A stretch of DNA of 64,000 bases from Arthrobotrys musiformis (Eukaryota; Ascomycota; Orbiliomycetes; Orbiliales; Orbiliaceae), in the NCBI GenBank assembly GCA_036971715.1, contig JAVHJL010000004.1:3534001-3598000 (forward strand), written 5' to 3'. A model generated the notes under the pieces. That model did not search any database. It was not told where the DNA came from and saw nothing but the letters and a program-made list of their open reading frames with translations. Below, in pieces: positions 12,101-21,350 of the stretch. A program made the translations under genes and the position numbers. How positions within the stretch are numbered: position 1 is the first letter of the stretch; each line of letters starts with the position of its first letter.

Positions 12101-13126
12101 ATGGGCATGGCGATCCCAGCGTCGTACAAGTCATGGTTCACAAGAATGCGCGAGCCACTCGCCTTCGGTATCCTATTCTTTTTTATACTGTCCGCCCAAA
12201 TCCAACTAGCGGCAGCCGCACCACACAAGGGGGCAATACAGCTACACCGCCGGTCGCTATTCGAACAATCTAGCGTACTAGATGATACTAAACCCATCCT
12301 AAGCCGCACCTGCCGCGTTGGCATATACCAAAATAATGAAAACATTTACAAGAGAAAACCTAACGACATAGACTGGGAAGGTTTCCCTCTCGGCCAAGGC
12401 TACAACTTTTCGGCCAGAACTGCGGATATTGCATTTTATGAGGCGGAGAACCCTCCTTGTAACGTTATTAAAGATACGCTAGGCGACGGCATCGCCACCG
12501 CCGGTGCTAAATTTGTTTGGGCTCAGGGTTACTGTGGATGTGGATTTTGGTTCATATCGAACTGTACAGGGGATTTTTCTTACGCTGAGCCTGAGCGTTT
12601 CGCCACGATTGATCCTTATGAATTGGACATTCGCGACAACAACGATGGCGGGTCACATCCGGGAACGTTTAGCAGTTTTCGATGTATCACGAGTACGGGT
12701 TGGAGGCCATACTCAAGTTGTGAGGTATCGTTCACCAACGGCGGGGATCAAAATGAAAAATTCAATGAGTTCGACGGTACTAGAAGAACCCTAGCTGTTT
12801 TCAAGAGTTTTACGGACGCGGGAAGTTGGGATGCTTTGAGGCCAGGCCCTACGGTCATAAACAGGTATACCGGACAGGGTTCATGTATCCCTGTTTCAGA
12901 CGAACTTCCAGATGCAGATGGAGTCGTGATGAGGCAGTGGAAAATCAAAGATTGTACTTGCAACTTTTGGACCAATAGTAACTGCGAGGGCAACCCATAT
13001 CTTATCGATGGCGTCCGCGGGTCGGTCTCGAGGGATCGGACCAACGACAATGTCTATGTGTTTTCTAGGGCTCAACAAGTTCGAAGCTTTCGATGCGATG
13101 CTCCTTATGGGCCATCACTTGGATAG
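12101..13126 (+). CDS. Secreted cysteine-rich family protein, paralogue 2
   Basis: Intronless, 341 aa from the first ATG; an in-frame ATG 15 codons later (MREPLAFGIL...) would give a more typical signal peptide. The hydrophobic core ends in an Ala-rich stretch (QLAAAAP). Then comes Arg-Arg at 50-51 (LHRR/SLFEQ), almost identical to paralogue 1. Mature cysteines are at 71, 120, 145, 147, 155, 195 and 207, 262, 285, 287, 295, 332, again twelve in two six-Cys modules (GYCGCGFWFISNC and DCTCNFWTNSNC). DWEGFPLG follows the first cysteine. The second module has the family's TNGGDQN and DG-x2-G-x-V signatures. The linker between modules (C195 to C207) is the same 12 residues as in paralogue 1. Function is unknown; extracellular action is inferred. 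Confidence 0.88.
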   Translation: MGMAIPASYKSWFTRMREPLAFGILFFFILSAQIQLAAAAPHKGAIQLHRRSLFEQSSVLDDTKPILSRTCRVGIYQNNENIYKRKPNDIDWEGFPLGQGYNFSARTADIAFYEAENPPCNVIKDTLGDGIATAGAKFVWAQGYCGCGFWFISNCTGDFSYAEPERFATIDPYELDIRDNNDGGSHPGTFSSFRCITSTGWRPYSSCEVSFTNGGDQNEKFNEFDGTRRTLAVFKSFTDAGSWDALRPGPTVINRYTGQGSCIPVSDELPDADGVVMRQWKIKDCTCNFWTNSNCEGNPYLIDGVRGSVSRDRTNDNVYVFSRAQQVRSFRCDAPYGPSLG

Positions 13127-14081
13127 CGTCACAAGAAGAGGTCTCAATGGGCGTATTCTTTTACCTATATAGCACCATGGCGGTGTCACTCTTACGACCC
13201 TCGCAAAATTATATGTAAAAAAATGGAGGCATAGCTAAAATTTTGTGGGAACGGTATCCACTAGTTAACCCTCATCATGTAACTTCAAGCCGTCGATTTG
13301 TAATGTACATGTGCTATATGCTTTGTGTAAGGAACCCCATCCTGTAAGCTGAAAGATCAGCTCTGCGGCTCAGCTCACGGGATTATTCCGAGACGTTTAA
13401 TCATGCGAATTCTTGCTCTTTGCTTTTTTCTCACTATTATGGAATATCTACCTATATTAATTGAATCTTTGTATATGGCTAGCTGTGCATCTCGGCAAGT
13501 AACTAGTATACTGGTGGCCGTCATCAGTCACTCCTTGTGCGGTCTGGGTGCTCGACCAGTTGTAATTTATTTACTGGAGATATTTCAACAGCAATTTGCA
13601 ACATTGGGGAATTCGGCCCTGGTTTCATATTAGAATCATATCCTCCGAGCTCCTCGTCCCAGTTTAACTTTTTGATGCAGTCTGTCGGCATCTGGAGTGT
13701 TATAACTTAAGCTATATATATATACAACTGCTGGTCCTGTTATGCGCAGGGCTGAGCTTTAGTTAATAGAGAAATCTGAATGTTAGTGATTGGGCTGTGG
13801 CATGGACCTGATCTGAAGCTCCAATATAAAGCAGGAGCGCACAGTAGTACTGGCGTTATATCTAAAAGCAGGTGTATAGAACTTATGATCATATGATAAG
13901 GAGGCACATCCATAATGTTAGCCTCGAATCCCCATAATGTTCTTAAATAGTTGCAAGTGGCATGCTTGGACGTATGCGCATATGCGCCTAGCTAGAATAC
14001 ACAACCAACGGACGCAAAGGATTGATTCCTGGAATTCTCCGGTTGGTGGCAGAGTCTATGGAGTGAGACTTGGTCAGTGGT

Positions 14082-14127
14082 GGTGGTCTCGTACCCAGAT
14101 CTGCAGACCGCACAAAGAGTGACCGGT
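14082..14127 (+). repeat. Dispersed island repeat, copy with long match
   Basis: GGTGGTCTCGTACCCAG is followed about 17 nt later by CAAAGAGTGACCGGT. The same two-part arrangement occurs at 19347-19384. Shorter matches to the core on the other strand lie near 8457, 17360 and 17565. No terminal inverted repeats or coding capacity were seen. Confidence 0.5.
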
Positions 14128-14220
14128 CAGTGAGGTCAAAACTACTTAGCCAGAAACTTATACATACTCTAGCACATCAACCTCTGAGTGTATATCCCTG
14201 GGTTTCGAATAATCTTGCTC

Positions 14221-14228
14221 TATAAAAA
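14221..14228 (+). promoter_or_regulatory. TATA-like box of paralogue 3
   Basis: TATAAAAA lies 238 bp before the chosen start of the third cysteine-rich gene. Confidence 0.35.
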
Positions 14229-14458
14229 AGAGATATTTTCACTCAAAGAAGCTTGGGATACCTTATCGACTACTCCATTGATTCATCACCACAAAGACTC
14301 TTCTAGCTAGTCATATCTTTTCATTCCATCTTCTATCCATATCTGCTCCCCAAGCGCGATAGGGATGTCCACCTTATTCTACATTGACTTCTATCTTTGA
14401 AAATACTTACATACGTAGCGTAATTTCATATAGCTCCTCTCCCACAGGCCTTTGCGAA

Positions 14459-15424
14459 ATGAGAAGCACAATGACCTTTGCTGCATTCTGCTATGCCGCT
14501 GTCCTCCTCTCTTTACCCCTTCCCATGCAATTCACCGCCGCCGCACCACAAGAATTATCTCTCCGGCGTAGCACGATAGCCCCAAGGGGAACTGGAGAAC
14601 CCTTCGAAATGTTAACAGGACAAATTTTCAACGGCGACATATTTCCAGTGCAAAGCCGCCAATGCCGCATAGGCCTCTACCACCGTACCGAGATCAACTG
14701 GTATGACTTCGTTCAGGAAGAAATGCGTGTGCAATGGGAAGGTTTCGGCGCCAGGGGTCGCAATAGCTTTAGCGAAAACGAAGATAGGGCATCTGTAGAG
14801 GCCGATCAAAACAATATTGATTGTCACAATATCAGCGAGTTTTATGACGCTTTCGACTACGCTCGTATTACTGGGATCCGCGTCTTGGGCTATTGCTATT
14901 GCAGGTTCTGGTACGAGAAGGATTGCAAGGATGGTGCGAATATAGGTGTCATTCGCGGCCAGGTCCCTTTGGATGCTTACGGGGATGGAAAGTTATTAAG
15001 CATCGGGTGTACTAAGACTACAGGCTGGGATCTGGTATTAGGCTGCAGTTTGTGGCTTTCAAATGGTGCAAGTAGAGACGAGAAATACAAAACGATTGAC
15101 GGAGACGACAACGATGGTTATTACTCCGTCCGATTGAATGAGGGGGATATAGACCAATGGACCGGAAATAGCCTCTGCTACCTGGTAGCTGAAGGGAAAG
15201 GGACCATAATGAGAGACTGGAAGATTGATTCGTGCACTTGCAGCTTCTATACGGATGAACATTGCGAATCATCTGCACTGATAGTCGACGGTAATTCTGG
15301 CAGTGTGGAGAGACAAGGCTGGGAGGGTTCTGGGGGCCAAAAAATTCGGAGTGTTCGTTGCCATCCTCCGTATGGACCGCCTTACCCAGAAGTGCAAGGG
15401 CTAATAGCCGTCGATGAAGGTTAA
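14459..15424 (+). CDS. Secreted cysteine-rich family protein, paralogue 3
   Basis: Intronless, 321 aa. The ATG was chosen to put the signal peptide (MRSTMTFAAFCYAAVLLSLP...) at the N-terminus; the open frame extends upstream only through a TTG. Arg-Arg at 36-37 (LSLRR/STIAP) is the candidate propeptide cleavage site. Mature cysteines are at 69, 122, 146, 148, 156, 184 and 196, 240, 259, 261, 269, 301, twelve in two six-Cys modules (GYCYCRFWYEKDC and SCTCSFYTDEHC); an extra Cys is in the signal peptide. WEGFG follows the first cysteine, and the inter-module linker is again 12 residues. The second module retains W-x-I-x-x-CTC and DG-x2-GSV. It is closest in layout to paralogues 1 and 2. Function is unknown; a secreted, stable extracellular protein is inferred. 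Confidence 0.88.
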   Translation: MRSTMTFAAFCYAAVLLSLPLPMQFTAAAPQELSLRRSTIAPRGTGEPFEMLTGQIFNGDIFPVQSRQCRIGLYHRTEINWYDFVQEEMRVQWEGFGARGRNSFSENEDRASVEADQNNIDCHNISEFYDAFDYARITGIRVLGYCYCRFWYEKDCKDGANIGVIRGQVPLDAYGDGKLLSIGCTKTTGWDLVLGCSLWLSNGASRDEKYKTIDGDDNDGYYSVRLNEGDIDQWTGNSLCYLVAEGKGTIMRDWKIDSCTCSFYTDEHCESSALIVDGNSGSVERQGWEGSGGQKIRSVRCHPPYGPPYPEVQGLIAVDEG

Positions 15425-18104
15425 ATAGATAATGAATGTGATTTACGATCACCCGGTTATTGGCAAAATTCGTTGCAATGTACATGTATGTAACTCAATA
15501 TCTATAGGTACGAGGAGGTAGTATTGTTTGCCCAAGAGGAGGAAGTATTGCGGATTATATTATAGTTTACCTTTTAGAACCAGGATAGCCTCGTTCTCAG
15601 CATCGATTGGGGTGGCCTATTAATTTGAAACCGTAGGATCCCGTTCCGAATGGTTATTGTACAATCGACCTAAATGTGCTACACGTTATGTCTACTCGAG
15701 TGCATGCATACGCATATGCAAATAGTAGCGGCAATGAACTCTAATTTTGTACGTTCATATGAAAACCAGATAGTTTGGCCTATGGCCAATTTCGCCTGTA
15801 CATTCATACATATGTTGAGTTAATATTGAGGCTCGAGGGGGGCGTTTTCTTGTAGTGGGTGATTCCATGTCTCTATCATTAATATTCCAACGCCCTACTC
15901 TGCTATTGTAGAGATAATTTAAGGCACATATCATGAAGAAGAGTTAAGAGAAAAGAAAGGAAAACCAAGCCCCTTTCAAGGGCTGGTCCTCAATCCATAA
16001 TCTTCGAATTTCTCCCCAAAGTTTGCTTTGTACCTAGGTAGTTATGTAATTATTAGGGAAATATTCATTTAGGTATATGATACAGCCACAAAGGATCTAC
16101 AAACGCAGCAGTCTTGGGCGCAATGGTATGGCTGTACATGTACGCATGTTTGCGCCTGCACATAAGGTTCACGTGGGTGCTAGGATGCGAAACCTAGTTC
16201 TGTTGGATTGTGCCACTAGATTTGTAGGAAGTCACCTAGCATATATATGCCAAAGCATTGTAACTGATACATTGGAGGCTATGGAGTGAAGAGCTCAAAG
16301 AAAGGTCCTAAAATATCATTCTCAATATTAATAAATCACATAAGTTCTAGATTGCAAGCCGTGGCCTCTGGAAACTTAGGAAAGCCTCTACCGGCAGACA
16401 GATCCTTGAATACGTTGTTTTTGCTAAAAGAACCTATATAGCGGTAGTAGTTATAGTAGTGGCAGCAATACGAGGAATATTGATACGACGGGTAATAGCA
16501 GTAGCAGTAGCAGGAGTATACATAGCAGGGATGTTGGGTAATGCTGGTACGAGCCTAGTGTAGTCGGCGTTAAGTGGCGCCGTAGGCACTCGATTTGAAC
16601 AAGTAGCTGCTACATCCCAAGTTGGTGTTCTTTTGCATAATCACAAAACCAACCTTACAGAGTACTACCATAACATGCGGCGCAGCGGAGCTTGTGCGAT
16701 CGAAGGAGAATTGATTCCCGTGCATGTATGTACGAGAGCTAGAGGGCTCCAACTCCCAACATAGGTATTTGCCTAGTAAGCGTTTTGGGAGGCGCATAAG
16801 CAATTTGTATCATCGATGTATCAGAACAGTTGGTTCCAGCCCGAGTTTGGGGCAAAGTTGATGCACATGTTTGGGAGCCTCTTCCATTCATAGTATAAAG
16901 TTGTGCCATATTCCAGCTATCGGTGTCACCGCATTACCGTGCTAACGTATAACCGGCTCCGAACCTGCCCTACGTCTCACGGAATTAATTATTTCAAACG
17001 CCCCGCGACGCCAAACGTTAGACCGCCTCCTTTCTACTACATAATGCAAACCAAACTGGCAAATTACTCTACCACAGCGCTTAGGATGTTGTACTATATC
17101 TTAGGACCGTTTTGATTCAGAGCAGTTGATGCACATGCACTTTACAAGCAGAGCGTTAGATATCTCATGAAGCGTTTTTACACGCGCGGAAAGTACACCT
17201 ATTCTAACCCGGAATCCAAAACCTGACCTCTTTTGTCTCATACCATCTTGGCTGTTATAAATCCCCTTTTGCCCGATGCCTCCTCGGTCAATAAATTCCA
17301 ACATTTATGTTTCATATAACAGGTATTAGGACCAAAGTTAGGACCGGTCTTTTTGACGTCTGGGAACGTACGAGACCGTGAGCTTAAATTTTGAAACTAG
17401 TGTGCCATCTAGTCATAAAATATAGTAACCCGAATCATTTCTCGAGTATCATCTAGACGCACTCTTGCGCTCCAATGCATAATTATAAGAAGCTCGACGT
17501 TGAATTATATCCAACAAAACACAACACTTAGTTAATTAAATGCACACACCGGACCACTCTGAGACTGGGAACGAGACCACGCATACGCTAAAAATTGTGC
17601 AATTCCACAGCGCGAGGGATAATGTGGCAGTATACTGTAGTTATGTAGTATAATTTTGTGAACTCGTTACGCATGGATATCGTGGCGCTGCCGCAATATC
17701 ATACATCTAGCTATCTAATCCCCCTAGTTTTGTCAAAGCCTACAATTGCAGTTTATTGAAAAAGAACTACGGCAATTATAATCGAACATCCTCGGAACTC
17801 TGTCCTACCCGCCACCCTTTTATCTCTTTTCGTATATAAACTATTTTAATAAAACTCCTTGGGGGCGGTATCATTGTTTTGTATCTGCTAGTCCACAGGC
17901 AGCTTTGAAATCCTTTTCTCTAAATACACATTCTCTTGCTCTCGGGGCTAAAAATTAATATAAACTCCTTTATACGTCATATAATTAGCCTGCGACTGGA
18001 GAAGAACCCAGTCTCGCACACAGAAACCCACAAATCCTCAAATTGAGTTCGAAGGCAACAAAGACTACAATATCGAGAAAGGAAAACATCCAGGAAAGCA
18101 AAGG
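15425..18104. other. Intergenic region between paralogues 3 and 4
   Basis: About 2.7 kb, the widest gap in the array. No gene is supported. Near 16440-16520 the DNA is rich in TAG/CAG-type triplets. Two reverse-strand matches to the island repeat core lie at about 17360-17380 and 17565-17580. A TATATAAA box precedes paralogue 4. No broken family copy was recognised. Confidence 0.45.
17833..17840 (+). promoter_or_regulatory. TATA-like box of paralogue 4
   Basis: TATATAAA lies 272 bp before the start of the fourth cysteine-rich gene. Confidence 0.35.
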
Positions 18105-19193
18105 ATGAAGTTCAATCCCACAAACCAATCCTCAGCATTAATAACCCGCTTGGGCACTCTTCTCCTGACCTCCATCTTTTTCTCACAAATATACATAAGC
18201 CCAACTGCCGCAGTCGCTATTGCCAGCGCGGATGACGTAAAATATTCCCTTGTTCGCCGCACGCGCGGTGGCTTCGTGTTCGTGGATAAGGACGCATATT
18301 ACAATGAACCATACATAAGTCGAAAGTGTCGCCTAAGCCTATACCACATCGATGACTCTAACGATTGGGCCAACGCCCCCGGAGCAAATTGGAATGACAG
18401 GCCCGTGCCCATCGAAGCCATCACATTCCCTTACAACTGGGGCGACGGCAGTACCTTAACATGGGGTGACGCGGATCAACAAGCTCAAAGTACGGCGACC
18501 TGCTACAATGCCGTAAGAAACATCGACAGTAGATTTGCCGGAACTGCCGGTATTACTCACGTCTACGTCTCCGGATGGTGTTTCTGCGAATTCTTTTCCT
18601 CGGAGGATTGCCCTAACGAAGACGGAAGGAAGCGTAGGGGCAACGTCTCTTACCAATGGGTGGGGTACGCCTCGCAGAACGTGAGGGTCGAGTTGATCAA
18701 CGGGCTCGCCGCAAAGACGAGGGCTCTTCGATGCGTTCAAGGTATCATGCCTCATATTGATAGAATACCCACAGTATGTGAAATAACACTCGGAAATGGC
18801 GGGGATCAAAATAAAGCGTATAACGCGTTCGACGGGGGCGGCGACGGTTTTCAAATATCGAAGACGTATACATGCGGCCTTCAAGAGGGAGAAATAAATC
18901 AGTACTCTGGATTGGGTCCTTGCGAAAGAATCTCAGACGACCAAGCATTCAGAGGAAAAGATGGTGTTAGAATGAGAAGCTGGTCAATTAGCGGATGCAC
19001 GTGTCAATTTTGGACGAACGACAAGTGTGAGGGTAGTTCTCTCATCAGAGATGGACATGGTGAATCTGTAAGAAGGGATGTGAGTCTCCGTCGAAAGGGG
19101 TACTATGGCGCATTTGATTACCAAGTTATCAGAAGCTTTCGGTGCGAACGCCCATGGGGACGACCGTGCACGGGCTGCAATGAGGGCTTATAA
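18105..19193 (+). CDS. Secreted cysteine-rich family protein, paralogue 4 (divergent)
   Basis: Intronless, 362 aa, the longest and most divergent member. The signal peptide has a long polar n-region before LGTLLLTSIFFSQIY. Arg-Arg at 51-52 (SLVRR/TRGG) is the propeptide site. The twelve family cysteines are at 75, 133, 159, 161, 169, 210 and 225, 273, 298, 300, 308, 347 (GWCFCEFFSSEDC and GCTCQFWTNDKC). Three extra cysteines occur: 257, and 355/358 in a C-terminal CTGC tail. The inter-module linker is 15 rather than 12 residues, and the WEGFPLG motif after the first cysteine is replaced by a longer Asn/Asp/Trp-rich insert. Second-module signatures (GNGGDQN, DGHGESVRR) are kept. The odd cysteine total (15) allows an additional or intermolecular disulphide; that is inference. 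Function is unknown. Confidence 0.87.
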   Translation: MKFNPTNQSSALITRLGTLLLTSIFFSQIYISPTAAVAIASADDVKYSLVRRTRGGFVFVDKDAYYNEPYISRKCRLSLYHIDDSNDWANAPGANWNDRPVPIEAITFPYNWGDGSTLTWGDADQQAQSTATCYNAVRNIDSRFAGTAGITHVYVSGWCFCEFFSSEDCPNEDGRKRRGNVSYQWVGYASQNVRVELINGLAAKTRALRCVQGIMPHIDRIPTVCEITLGNGGDQNKAYNAFDGGGDGFQISKTYTCGLQEGEINQYSGLGPCERISDDQAFRGKDGVRMRSWSISGCTCQFWTNDKCEGSSLIRDGHGESVRRDVSLRRKGYYGAFDYQVIRSFRCERPWGRPCTGCNEGL

Positions 19194-19865
19194 CTACTTA
19201 AGTATATAATATAATAGCGATGGATCGGCCGCATACCCAACTATTGGTACACTGATTGTATCAACTTGTCTAATGACCAGACCGAATACACAATAGAGAC
19301 CTGGCTAGGTTTTGGCCCCGAGAATTTTAAATTCTATTTCTGTTTATTGGTCTCGTACCCAAACTGTGCAAAGAGTGACGGGTACTTAGGTGTATATGAT
19401 ATGGTAGATTTGGCGGAATATACCTATATATGCAAACTGAAAGACCAAAAAACAATGCTTTCCTGTTCGGTGGCGGCACATCGATTTCTCACTACACGCA
19501 TGTGGTGGACATGATCTTGCACATAAATATATCCAAATACACCAAGCAATTATGTTTTAAATTTAGCCTAGCTTCAAAAGATAGTCTATACTTCCCACTA
19601 TACTAGTCCATTTTCGAAACCTTTTTTTTGTATAAAAAATACATTGTAGATATGTAAAAATCCCACATACTCCACACAAAACGCCACGCTGTGAAGAAGA
19701 ATAAGTTGAGGGTGGAGAATAAATGACCCCTCCTCTTTTTGGACCAAGAATCTACCGGGGCAATATCCCCGTTCCCACGTTCCCTTGAAAAACAAAGTTT
19801 CAATAGAATCTGCCGTCGAGTGCCTGGGTTAAAAGGCTAGCTTACATCCCGCCGAATATAATACA
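19194..19865. other. Intergenic region between the island and NSA2
   Basis: It contains the second long copy of the dispersed island repeat (19347-19384). Otherwise it is AT-rich non-coding DNA, probably including the 3' ends of both flanking genes. No gene is supported. Confidence 0.45.
19347..19384 (+). repeat. Dispersed island repeat, second long copy
   Basis: TTGGTCTCGTACCCA, then GCAAAGAGTGACGGGT. It matches the copy at 14082-14127 in both parts with a shorter spacer. Confidence 0.5.
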
Positions 19866-20848
19866 TCACACCAACAATACCCTGTCGCCGTCAATATTAG
19901 CAAAGCTTTCAAAATTGCAGAGGTAAACCAGGGCGAAGGATCGGGACTCACGCATTGACACATCCGTCATTCTCGCAATTATTTGTGATCTGAGCCCATC
20001 GACCCCAGACGACTTTTCCTCCCGTAGTAACCATTCCCAATTCGCTGACATTGACTTCGATGATTGTTCCCTTTGTCAAAACCCCTAATTGTGTGTACAT
20101 CGGGCTCTGCGGGTTCTTCTTAACGCTAAGAATGGGTAGCTGAACCGTCACCCCCAACTCCGGATGTGTAACATTCGCCTTCTTGTATCTAAGACCCATA
20201 GGACGGATGAATCGCTCGTATTTGACAGGACGACGGGTGAAGTCCGGTCCAACAAAAGTCGGTTTCGTGATCATTCTCTTCCAAGATTTCTTCGCCGTCT
20301 TTTTGCCAGTTTTGATGACCTTGAACATCTCCTCCTCAGTAATACCCCGGACCTTCGGCAACGGAACCGAGAATTTCGCAGCCTTCTCCGCTCTCTTCTG
20401 CTTAATCGCCGAACTCAATGCCTTCGCGGATTTAGGTTCGTTACGATCCAAAAGGTAAGGAGGTAATGGTTCGGAAGATGGACCAGGATCCGAAGTCTTG
20501 ACGGACTTCTCTTCGTGGGATTTGATCTGCTTCTTCATCTGGATCTTCTGCTTGTAACGGGCCTGTGCGTGGAGTTTGGCGCGCAGACCGTGCAGCTTTT
20601 GGGCGGATTTGGAGGAGTTGTGCGCCATACGGGCGATACGTTTTCTGGTTCGCTCTTCATGGTCGAGACGTTTACCGTGGAGCTTGGACCACCGTTCGAT
20701 ATATCTATAAGTATTCGGGGTTAGGAGTGAATCAATAGTGGGGTGTGCAGGGTGGGTGGACGTTACTCGTTTTGAGGCTAGAAGTGGATAGTTAGCTGGT
20801 GGACTTTTTTCCTGTAGAGAGACTTTGGGAGAGACAGAGGCATACCAT
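19866..20848 (-). CDS. NSA2: NSA2, 60S ribosome biogenesis factor
   Basis: Spliced product of 260 aa, the usual NSA2 length. NSA2 is an eS8-like nucleolar/nuclear protein that joins pre-60S particles and is needed for ITS2/27S rRNA processing. Four coding segments are needed: ATG alone (20848-20846, followed at once by GTATGC), an 11-nt exon CCTCAAAACGA (20777-20767), the main exon (20704-19952) and a final 16-nt exon (19881-19866) giving the C-terminal -AVLLV. The joined N-terminus reads MPQNEYIERWSKLHGKRLDHEER, typical of the family. The middle is strongly basic and the C-terminal half has the conserved GPDFTRRP and NNCENDGCVNA segments. Introns 1 and 2 have GT-AG ends, with a CTAAC or CCTAAC branch. 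The gene diverges from the mitochondrial bL21 gene across about 500 bp. Any single-frame call would lose both ends of this protein. Confidence 0.95.
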
Positions 20849-21350
20849 TGTGGCGGTTTATCGAGCGCGATGCTCGAGGCGACTAGTTTGGGGGTGTTTA
20901 CAAGGGTGGTGTGGGTAGTAGGTACCTCGAAGTTGATGCCGTCGTGATGGTCAAAGGTCCTTTGGAGTCGTTAGTTTTTTTTTTTCGCCAGTTGGGAAAA
21001 AAGGTTTGGCGAGGAAAAAGGGAACAGGCGTCGAGAAATCTAATCTAATCTAATCTGGGCTTGGCGCCAGGTCCCACAAGATTAGATCTGAGAGAAGATC
21101 TAATCTCTTGGCACAAAGAAACCAAACCTCCAACAAACTACAACCCAAAAAACCCTCTCGCGAGATATCCAATCTGCGACGACGACGACAGGCCACAAAA
21201 CCGAAGACCGGGATCGAAGGAGAGAACGGGGGCCCAATACCAGGTCGCAACACGGTACGCTCTATATCTCCACATCCCCACAAGGCTTCAGCACAGCAAT
21301 TGACGAGTCCCTCCAGTGTTCCTCGTCTCGATATAAAACCACCAGGCACA
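20849..21350. promoter_or_regulatory. Shared divergent promoter of NSA2 and the mitochondrial bL21 gene
   Basis: About 500 bp separate the two divergent start codons, so the promoters must overlap or adjoin. The region contains a short (TCTAA)n run near 21037-21057 and nearby AGATTAG/CTAATCT inverted matches at 21079-21104. An upstream in-frame open stretch before the bL21 start is probably 5' leader. Confidence 0.45.

Larger units (their letters stand above)
13127..14458. other. Intergenic region between paralogues 2 and 3
   Basis: No gene is supported. It holds a dispersed island repeat at 14082-14127 (GGTCTCGTACCCAG core followed by CAAAGAGTGAC) that recurs after paralogue 4. A TATAAAAA box sits about 238 bp before the next start. 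Open frames at 13403 and 13937 show no family features. Confidence 0.45.

Noticed and set aside
13403..13633. Short hydrophobic protein with possible signal peptide
   Set aside because: Only 76 codons, no conserved features, and flanked by non-coding sequence; not enough support.
21108..21350. N-terminal extension of the mitochondrial bL21 protein from an upstream ATG
   Set aside because: The extension is basic low-complexity and would bury the presequence; the ATG at 21351 starts a typical mitochondrial signal.
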